From NCBI GenBank assembly GCA_023135215.1, contig JAGLTP010000604.1:1-16164 (forward strand): a stretch of DNA of 16,164 nt. Direction: 5' to 3'. A model generated the notes under the pieces. The model was given only the letters and a program-made list of their open reading frames with translations, was not told the DNA's origin and made no database searches. This DNA is from Candidatus Heimdallarchaeota archaeon. Lineage in GTDB: Archaea; Asgardarchaeota; Heimdallarchaeia; Heimdallarchaeales; Heimdallarchaeaceae. Made by a program: the position numbers and the translations under genes. Shown here piece after piece: positions 1-5,980 of this stretch. How positions within the stretch are numbered: position 1 is the stretch's first letter; each line of letters opens with the position of its first letter.

Positions 1-708
1 GGTCTAGCAACTGCAAAACTTCTAGCAGAGATAGGAGCTTCTGTTGCATTAATCGATATTAATGAATCAGACGGTAAAGGAGTAACTGAACAGATTAGAG
101 ATGCAGGAGGAAAAGCTAAATTCTTCTTGTGTGATGTTACTTCTGATTCTGAGTGTAAGAAAACGGTTGATGCAATTTATGAAGAGTTTGGAAAAATTAA
201 TATCTTGTTTAATAATGCTGGCGTGATACGTCGTAAGAATGTTGTTGATTTAGAAGAAAAAGATTGGGAGTTAATCATCGATGTTAATCTTAAATCAATA
301 TATTTACTTTCTAGACATGTAATCCCCATTATGATTAAAGGAGGAGGTGGAAGTATTATTAACAACGGATCAGGTTGGGGAATTAAGGGGGGATCAAATG
401 CTGTTGCTTACTGTGCAGCAAAGGGTGGCGTAGTGAACATGACACGAGCAATGGCAATAGATCATGGTAAGGACAGAGTTCGTGTCAACTGTGTTTGCCC
501 AGGTGATGTCGACACCCCGCTTTTACGTGGAGAAGCAAAACAATTGGGTGTTGATGAAGAAGCATTTATGAATGAAGCTGCAGATCGTCCGCTCAATCGA
601 GTAGGCAAACCTCAAGATGTAGCACGGACGGTTCTTTATCTTGCTAGTGACCTCTCAAGCTGGGTAACTGGTACTTCCATAATTGTTGATGGTGGAGGTT
701 TAGCTTAG
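1..708 (+). CDS. Short-chain dehydrogenase/reductase (SDR), 5' end outside window
   Basis: The reading frame is open from base 1, so the gene is cut by the window edge; about 15-20 N-terminal residues with most of the TGxxxGxG nucleotide-binding loop are missing. The visible part begins GLATAKLLAE, the helix after that loop. The NNAG motif follows, then a catalytic Ser in NNGSGWG and YCAAK (Tyr137 and Lys141 of the visible frame), which is the YxxxK active site. A PGDVDTP segment and a C-terminal VTGTSIIVDGGG complete a classical SDR like FabG or sugar/polyol dehydrogenases. It should be a soluble NAD(P)(H)-dependent oxidoreductase acting on a hydroxyl or keto group; the substrate cannot be read from sequence. 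The gene ends 46 bases before the P1-like gene on the same strand, suggesting cotranscription. Family assignment is secure, substrate unknown. Confidence 0.93.
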   Translation, partial: GLATAKLLAEIGASVALIDINESDGKGVTEQIRDAGGKAKFFLCDVTSDSECKKTVDAIYEEFGKINILFNNAGVIRRKNVVDLEEKDWELIIDVNLKSIYLLSRHVIPIMIKGGGGSIINNGSGWGIKGGSNAVAYCAAKGGVVNMTRAMAIDHGKDRVRVNCVCPGDVDTPLLRGEAKQLGVDEEAFMNEAADRPLNRVGKPQDVARTVLYLASDLSSWVTGTSIIVDGGGLA

Positions 709-741
709 ATTGTGAATTAAAATTTCATTCAAGTTTTTGTT

Positions 742-748
742 GGAGGTG
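742..748 (+). promoter_or_regulatory. Shine-Dalgarno site of the P1-like gene
   Basis: GGAGGTG lies 6 bases before the ATG at 755. It decides the start: an in-frame TTG at 737 lies upstream of this site and would put the ribosome-binding site inside the coding region. Confidence 0.8.
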
Positions 749-754
749 TATTTT

Positions 755-2152
755 ATGAATAAAAAAGAAAAAGTTGTTCATCCTTATATCCCAAATTCTG
801 TTCCAGAAGTTAAAGCAAAAATGCTGGAAGAGATTGGTGTAAAGGATATAGAGACGCTTTATGAAGATATTCCTGAAAGTCTAAGATTTAAGGAAAAAAT
901 GAATTTACCCAAACCCTTTCCTTCTGAGTACGAACTAAAGAGACATGTAGAACAAATTCTATCAAAAAATCAAACATGTCAAGAAAATCTTAGTTTTCTG
1001 GGTGGAGATTGTTGGCAACATTATGTTCCTGCAATATGTGATGAAATCAACCAACGTTCTGAATTTTTGACTGCCTATGCTGGGGAACCTTACGAAGATC
1101 ACGGAAGATTTCAAACTCTTTTCGAATATGCTAGTATGATGGGAGAGCTTCTAGATATGGATGTAGTAAATGTACCAACGTATGATTGGGGTCAAGCTGC
1201 TAGTACTTCCATAAGAATGGCAAGAAGAATCACAGGTCGTTCTGAGATACTGATTTCGAAAACCATTTCCCCTGATAGGCTTTCTATAATCAAAAACTAT
1301 TGTAAACCTACTATTGAAATTGATCTAGTTCAATATGATTCAAAAACTGGTAAGCTTGATTTTGAGGATTTGAAAGAAAAAATATCATCAAAGACAGCTG
1401 GTGTCTACTTTGAAAATCCTTCATACCTAGGTTGCATTGAAGACCAAGGCAAGGTTATTTCAGAAATAGCACACTCTCATGGAGCTTTAAGTCTTGTTGG
1501 AACAGATCCAATTTCTTTAGGCGTATTAATTCCCCCGAGTAATTATGGTGCAGATATTGTTTGTGGAGATATTCAAGCTTTAGGTATGCATATGCAGTTT
1601 GGTGGAGGTCTTGCAGGTTTTATTGCTACTAGAGACGAAGAAAGCTTTGTAATGGAATATCCCTCGCGCCTTTTTGGAATTACCACAACTACCGTAGAAG
1701 GTGAACATGGATTTGGAGATGTTACTTACGATCGGACATCCTTTCATGACAGAATTGAGGGTAAAGAATTTATAGGAACAGCAACTGCACTATGGGGCAT
1801 TACTGCAGGGGTTTACTTGGCATTAGCAGGTCCGCAAGGAATGCAAGAATTGGGTCAAGTAATTGTACAAAAATCGCAATATGCTATGAAAAGATTATCT
1901 GAGATAAATGGAGTAATAATACCATTTGAACAATCTTCACATTTCAAAGAATATGTTGTAGATTTCAATGACACTGGTAAATCTGTTAAAGAGATAAACA
2001 AAGCTTTGCTTGAAAATAATATTTTTGGTGGAAAAGATATTTCAGGAGAGTTTCCTGAATTACGAAATTGTGCTGTCTACTGTATAACAGAGATTCATAC
2101 CAAAGAGGACATTGATCGTCTTATCCAAACATTGGAGGAGTTTTTGAACTAA
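755..2152 (+). CDS. Glycine dehydrogenase subunit 1-like protein (divergent GcvPA paralogue)
   Basis: The 465-aa product aligns by eye along its length with the N-terminal (alpha) subunit of split glycine decarboxylase P protein, which pairs with the PLP-carrying beta subunit. Family landmarks are an N-terminal helical part, FLGG near residue 88, HYVPA, FEYASMMGELLDMDV, and the YFENPSYLGCIED region. Several signatures differ from true GcvPA: the YTPYQ-type active-site segment is replaced by YAGEPYED (Tyr108 onward), the MYDGATA-type motif reads TYDWGQAAS, and the conserved REQHIRREKATSNICTNQ-type stretch is replaced by RTSFHDRIEGKEFIGTATAL. The start is set by the Shine-Dalgarno at 742-748. 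The TAA stop overlaps the ribosome-binding site of the next gene, so the two subunits are surely coexpressed. It could still be a glycine decarboxylase subunit, but a changed substrate or reaction seems more likely. The fold is confident, the reaction is not. Confidence 0.85.
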   Translation: MNKKEKVVHPYIPNSVPEVKAKMLEEIGVKDIETLYEDIPESLRFKEKMNLPKPFPSEYELKRHVEQILSKNQTCQENLSFLGGDCWQHYVPAICDEINQRSEFLTAYAGEPYEDHGRFQTLFEYASMMGELLDMDVVNVPTYDWGQAASTSIRMARRITGRSEILISKTISPDRLSIIKNYCKPTIEIDLVQYDSKTGKLDFEDLKEKISSKTAGVYFENPSYLGCIEDQGKVISEIAHSHGALSLVGTDPISLGVLIPPSNYGADIVCGDIQALGMHMQFGGGLAGFIATRDEESFVMEYPSRLFGITTTTVEGEHGFGDVTYDRTSFHDRIEGKEFIGTATALWGITAGVYLALAGPQGMQELGQVIVQKSQYAMKRLSEINGVIIPFEQSSHFKEYVVDFNDTGKSVKEINKALLENNIFGGKDISGEFPELRNCAVYCITEIHTKEDIDRLIQTLEEFLN

Positions 2153-2157
2153 GGAGG
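2151..2157 (+). promoter_or_regulatory. Shine-Dalgarno site of the P2-like gene
   Basis: AAGGAGG shares its first two bases with the TAA stop of the upstream gene and lies 7 bases before the ATG at 2165. This is a strong sign of translational coupling of the two subunits. Confidence 0.8.
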
Positions 2158-2164
2158 ATTTGTT

Positions 2165-3715
2165 ATGAACAAGAGAACTAAAGTAAGAAATTTCCATCAA
2201 GCAAAATGGGATGAACCGGTCATTTTTGAACTAAGTAATAAAGGTGAACGAGGAATATTATTTCCTGAAATTGAGAGAGAGATTGAGGAAATTGTTGGTG
2301 ACGGAATCTCTAAACTTCCTGAAAACATGATAAGAAAGCAACCACCCAATTTACCAGAGCTTTCTCAAATGCAAGTCCTTAAACACTATCTTCGATTATC
2401 CCAACAAACCCTTGGAGCAGATTTGAACGTTGATATTGGTCAAGGAACATGTACAATGAAATATAGTCCAAAAATAAATGAAGAATTTGCGAAATCTCCA
2501 AAAGTGACAGAACTTCATCCGTCACAAGATGAAATAACAGTTCAAGGGATATTGGAAATAATCTACAAATTGGATTTATTTCTCAGAGAGATTTCAGGAT
2601 TGGATAAGTTTACATTTCAACCTGGGGGTGGTAGTCAAGCAATATTTGCAATGGCATCTATTATTCATGCTTTCCATGAATCTAATGGTGATTCAGAAAA
2701 ACGGGATGAGATAATCTCCACAATGTTTTCTCACCCATCAGATGCCGCTGCACCTACAGTAAAAGGTTACAAAGTTATCAATATCTATCCAAATAAAGAT
2801 GGGTTACCAGATGTTGAAGCACTAAAAAAAGCTGTCTCCAATCGAACAGCAGGATTGTTGATTACCAATCCAGAAGATACAGGAATCTTTAATCCTAAGA
2901 TAAAAGAATTTACTCAAATTGTTCACGATGCTGGAGGTATTTGTGGCTATGACCAAGCAAACGCTAATGGTATATTAGGAATCACTAGAGCGAAAGAAGC
3001 TGATTTTGATCTTTGTTTCTTTAACCTTCATAAGACCTTTTCTTCTCCACATGGTTGTGGCGGTCCTGCCACAGGAGCTCTTGGAGTAACCAAAGAACTC
3101 ATAAAATTTCTACCCGTACCTTTAGTGGAATATGATAATGAGAAATTTTATTTCAATTATGATGTACCCAAGAGCATAGGCAAAGTAAGAGCTTTTTATG
3201 GAGTAGTCCCAGCAATCCTGAAAGCATATTCTTGGATTATGAGTTTAGGTAGTAAAGGATTAAAAGAAGTATCTCAGATCGCTGTTCTCAATAATAACTA
3301 TCTCCTAAAGAAGGTTTTAGAAATACGTGGTGCGAGTGCTCCATATGCAAGGGGGAGGCATCGAATCGAACAAGTTCGTTATAGTTGGAATAAACTATAC
3401 GAGGAAACAGGTGTGACAACGGAGGATATTACTTGTCGTATGGTTGATTTTGGTTTTCACATGTGGTCTAGCCACCACCCATTTATTGTACCTCAACCTT
3501 TTACTCTTGAACCAACTGAATCTTACTCTAAAGCTGAACTAGATGAGTATATTGCTGGATTAAAGAAAGTTGTTGAAGAAGCATACGACAACCCTGGGAT
3601 TGTAAAAAATGCTCCCCATAGAAGTGTTATACATAAATTGAAAACGGACATATTGGATGATCCAGATAAATGGGCCATTACTTGGCGAGCTTATTTGAAG
3701 AAAAACAAGAAGTAA
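2165..3715 (+). CDS. Glycine dehydrogenase subunit 2-like PLP enzyme (divergent GcvPB paralogue)
   Basis: The 516-aa protein is a fold-type I PLP enzyme of the glycine decarboxylase beta-subunit family. Retained landmarks are CTMKYSPK, LHPSQDEITVQG, LLITNPEDTGIF, the YDQANANGILG segment with the PLP-binding Asp region, and NLHKTFSSPHG, whose Lys290 should form the Schiff base. EPTESYSKAELD near the C-terminus is also typical. Departures from true GcvPB are QPGGGSQA (152-159) where QPxxGAxGE is usual, SHPSDAAA (189-196) where AHGTNPAS is usual, and GCGGPATGALG where GGGGPGxGP is usual. Length is slightly above the roughly 480-490 aa I would expect, with a basic C-terminal tail. The gene sits 12 bases after its partner. 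It probably forms a heteromer with the P1-like subunit; the substrate is likely a small amino or keto acid, but this is inference. Confidence 0.87.
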   Translation: MNKRTKVRNFHQAKWDEPVIFELSNKGERGILFPEIEREIEEIVGDGISKLPENMIRKQPPNLPELSQMQVLKHYLRLSQQTLGADLNVDIGQGTCTMKYSPKINEEFAKSPKVTELHPSQDEITVQGILEIIYKLDLFLREISGLDKFTFQPGGGSQAIFAMASIIHAFHESNGDSEKRDEIISTMFSHPSDAAAPTVKGYKVINIYPNKDGLPDVEALKKAVSNRTAGLLITNPEDTGIFNPKIKEFTQIVHDAGGICGYDQANANGILGITRAKEADFDLCFFNLHKTFSSPHGCGGPATGALGVTKELIKFLPVPLVEYDNEKFYFNYDVPKSIGKVRAFYGVVPAILKAYSWIMSLGSKGLKEVSQIAVLNNNYLLKKVLEIRGASAPYARGRHRIEQVRYSWNKLYEETGVTTEDITCRMVDFGFHMWSSHHPFIVPQPFTLEPTESYSKAELDEYIAGLKKVVEEAYDNPGIVKNAPHRSVIHKLKTDILDDPDKWAITWRAYLKKNKK

Positions 3716-3738
3716 AAGCTGTACAAAGATGAATAGAA

Positions 3739-4854
3739 ATGAGAAGAATAGGTATAATAGTTAATCCTATCGCTGGAATGGGAGGTAAAGTTGGACTCAA
3801 AGGAACAGATGGATCAGCTATTTTAGCAAAGGCCAAAGAGATGGGAGCAGAACAAGAATCATCAAAACGTGCAGTAAAAACACTAGAAAGAATTGTTTCT
3901 CTTAAAGATGAAATTGAATTAATTACATATCCAACCGAAATGGGTGAAAATGCAGCAAGACAATGTGGTTTTGTTCCTAAAGTAATTGGAACAATAATAG
4001 AAGGAAAAACTACTGGTGACGACACTCAGCAGGCTTCCAGAGATTTATGTAAACATAAAATTGACCTCCTGCTTTTTGCTGGAGGAGATGGAACAGCGAG
4101 AGACATTTATACAGCGATAGGGGATGAACTTGTTGTATTAGGTACTCCAACAGGTGTAAAAATGCATTCAGCTGTTTTTGCTAGTAATCCAATGAGAGCT
4201 GGAGATTTGGCATTGTTATATCTTCAAGGGAAGGTAAAAGCTGTAAAAGAAGTTGAAGTTATGGATATAGATGAGGAAGCATTTAGAGCAGGGGCAGTTT
4301 CTGCAAAACTATATGGTTACCTAAAAATCCCTTTTGAGAGAAGACATGTTCGAGGAATGAAAGCTGGGAGTTCAACAAATGAAAAATATGCTCAAGAAGC
4401 TATTGCTCAAGAAATTATAGAGAATATGGAAGAGGACTGTTTCTATATTATTGGACCCGGTACAACTACTAGATCAATCATGAAAAAATTAAAACTTGAC
4501 TACACTTTACTAGGAGTAGACCTCATTTATAATAAAAAACTCATAGAAAAGGATCTGAATGAAAAAAAACTAATCAAGCACATTATGGAGAATAAAGCTA
4601 AGTTGATTATAACTCCCATTGGAGGGCAAGGTTTCTTATTTGGGAGAGGTAATCAGCAATTGAGTCCAGATGTAATTAAGGGAGTAGGAATAGACAATAT
4701 CATTGTTATTGCTACAAGCCAGAAGATTAATTCACTAAATGGGCAACCTTTTTTGGTAGATTCTGGTGATAGAGAATTGGATTATTCTTTGGTTGGTCAT
4801 GTCATTGTAACTACAGGATATCGTGAAAATGTAGTTTATAGAGTAGATTCATGA
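3739..4854 (+). CDS. ATP-NAD kinase / AcoX-like protein
   Basis: The 371-aa product belongs to the predicted polyphosphate/ATP-NAD kinase group that includes AcoX of acetoin clusters. The N-terminus carries NPIAGMGGKVGLKGTDG (residues 9-25), and GGDGT (115-119) is the nucleotide-binding motif shared by NAD kinases and diacylglycerol kinases. TPTGVKMHSAVFA and the later GPGTTTRSIM segment are also typical of this long subgroup, which is larger than ordinary NAD kinase. A true NAD kinase activity is possible, but AcoX-type members are poorly characterised and often sit beside dehydrogenase-complex genes. It follows the P2-like gene by 23 bases and is probably the last gene of the operon. No convincing Shine-Dalgarno precedes the ATG; reinitiation after the upstream stop could serve. 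Family secure, substrate not. Confidence 0.85.
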   Translation: MRRIGIIVNPIAGMGGKVGLKGTDGSAILAKAKEMGAEQESSKRAVKTLERIVSLKDEIELITYPTEMGENAARQCGFVPKVIGTIIEGKTTGDDTQQASRDLCKHKIDLLLFAGGDGTARDIYTAIGDELVVLGTPTGVKMHSAVFASNPMRAGDLALLYLQGKVKAVKEVEVMDIDEEAFRAGAVSAKLYGYLKIPFERRHVRGMKAGSSTNEKYAQEAIAQEIIENMEEDCFYIIGPGTTTRSIMKKLKLDYTLLGVDLIYNKKLIEKDLNEKKLIKHIMENKAKLIITPIGGQGFLFGRGNQQLSPDVIKGVGIDNIIVIATSQKINSLNGQPFLVDSGDRELDYSLVGHVIVTTGYRENVVYRVDS

Positions 4855-4871
4855 AATCATTATATTTGAGT

Positions 4872-4897
4872 AAAAAATAGTGAAAAATTGTGAAAAA
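4872..4897 (+). repeat. Three phased A-tracts (predicted curved DNA)
   Basis: Runs of 6, 5 and 5 adenines at 4872-4877, 4883-4887 and 4893-4897 have centres 10-10.5 bases apart, matching the helical repeat. The last two lie in a direct repeat of GTGAAAAA. Phased A-tracts bend DNA. They lie 87-112 bases before the start of the YwgA-like gene and could be a bend, a chromatin-positioning site or an operator. The role is inferred. Confidence 0.5.
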
Positions 4898-4951
4898 CAT
4901 ATTTACAGAGCCCTAGAGGTCAAATATCTATGTCTTGAATGTTTTTATGAG

Positions 4952-4961
4952 TTTATATATT
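4952..4961 (+). promoter_or_regulatory. TATA box of the YwgA-like gene
   Basis: TTTATATATT is centred 27.5 bases before the ATG at 4984. This is the archaeal TATA-to-start distance, so the transcript should begin at or next to the A of the start codon and be leaderless. No Shine-Dalgarno is present before this ATG, which agrees. Confidence 0.7.
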
Positions 4962-4983
4962 AATCTCTTGTTAATATAATAGA

Positions 4984-5934
4984 ATGTCCCGTTATGCGAC
5001 TTTATTATTGTTATTAAAACACATGGGATACATCAACGGGAGAGTCCAGTTTCAAAAATTAACCTTTCTTTTAGAAAAGAATTATCACATTAATACCGAT
5101 TATGATTTTATTCCCTTCAAGTTTGGTCCATATTGTCAAGCAGTTCAGGAGGACATTCAGCATTTAATCAATTATGGATATATCGAACATGAAGAAGTAG
5201 AAAAAACAGGTGGTGAATTACTTCATCGTTATCAGATTACGGAACATGGTGAACAATATCTCTTGGAAAATGATTTTGGGGAGATATACGACCAAGTAAT
5301 TCAAGATTTATGTTATGATTTCAAAAACTATAGTGTTAGGCAACTTGTTGAATACGTTTACGAACACTATCCAGAATATATAATTCACTCTGAAATTAAA
5401 GGTCAATATTATCATCCTAAACCTAAACAAGAAGATTTTACATCTGCGGATATGCTTCTTGACAGAAAACCCATCATTACTCCATCCTTTGTCAAGTGGT
5501 TAGATGAAGAGATCAAAATCACAACAAAGAGGTTAGAAGTTTCAGAAATACCGACTGAGCAGAAAGCTGATGAGATGGAAATAGATGAGCTAGTCTCAGA
5601 AATGCTCGATATTGCATATGAAGACATAGCAACCAAGGCTCAAGAAATTTCAACCAAGATTATGTTAGAAGATTACAGTGAATCTGGAGATATTAATAAC
5701 AAAATCTACTTTATACTTGAAATCCTTGAAAATCTACTTGGAGTACTTGCGGAAAAGGACATTATTGGGATATATACAGAGTTTGCAAATACGAAGACCA
5801 ATATACAAATGCTAGATGAGTTAATAGCTCTTCATCGTACGTCTTTAAAATCTGATCTAGTTAGAATTTTGTTTGAATTCATAGAGGATGTAGGTTTTTT
5901 CTTGGATAGCATAGATAGAATAATTTCACTATAG
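4984..5934 (+). CDS. Winged-helix protein of YwgA/Panacea type with helical C-terminal half
   Basis: The first 80 or so residues read as a compact winged-helix-like domain: a hydrophobic LLLLLKHMG helix, FQKLTFLLEK, then FIPFKFGPYC and INYGYIE. The pattern 'QKLxFLL ... F.FGPY' is typical of YwgA-like and SocA/Panacea domains, known from regulators, antitoxins and defence-linked proteins. Residues 80-150 look like a continuation of that domain. An acidic linker (about 190-205) leads to a helical C-terminal region of about 110 residues that I do not recognise. No membrane segment or signal peptide is seen. It is transcribed alone from its own TATA box, and its 3' end faces ppdK. No toxin partner is adjacent, so a regulator is as likely as an antitoxin. 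Function unassigned. Confidence 0.8.
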   Translation: MSRYATLLLLLKHMGYINGRVQFQKLTFLLEKNYHINTDYDFIPFKFGPYCQAVQEDIQHLINYGYIEHEEVEKTGGELLHRYQITEHGEQYLLENDFGEIYDQVIQDLCYDFKNYSVRQLVEYVYEHYPEYIIHSEIKGQYYHPKPKQEDFTSADMLLDRKPIITPSFVKWLDEEIKITTKRLEVSEIPTEQKADEMEIDELVSEMLDIAYEDIATKAQEISTKIMLEDYSESGDINNKIYFILEILENLLGVLAEKDIIGIYTEFANTKTNIQMLDELIALHRTSLKSDLVRILFEFIEDVGFFLDSIDRIISL

Positions 5935-5949
5935 AGAAGTTAGATTAAA

Positions 5950-5976
5950 TTAAAAAATAAAAGAAGAAAAAGAAAT
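5950..5976 (-). terminator. Oligo-T terminator of ppdK
   Basis: Immediately after the ppdK stop, the minus strand is a nearly pure pyrimidine stretch with T runs of 5, 4 and 6 within about 27 bases. Archaeal RNA polymerases terminate at such T-rich tracts without a hairpin. The site lies in the 46-base convergent gap. Confidence 0.55.
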
Positions 5977-5980
5977 GTGT

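Noticed and set aside
127..708. SDR gene starting at 127
   Set aside because: The same frame is open from base 1 and codes for the conserved helix after the Rossmann glycine loop, so 127 is internal.
737..754. Upstream TTG start for the P1-like gene
   Set aside because: The GGAGGTG ribosome-binding site lies after this TTG and 6 bases before the ATG at 755, so 755 is the better start.
3678..4025. Minus-strand 115-aa open frame
   Set aside because: Antisense shadow of the AcoX-like gene, whose conserved motifs are on the plus strand.
4855..4983. tRNA or small RNA in the gap before the winged-helix gene
   Set aside because: No cloverleaf, T-loop or stable stem was found; the gap is explained by the A-tracts and a TATA box.
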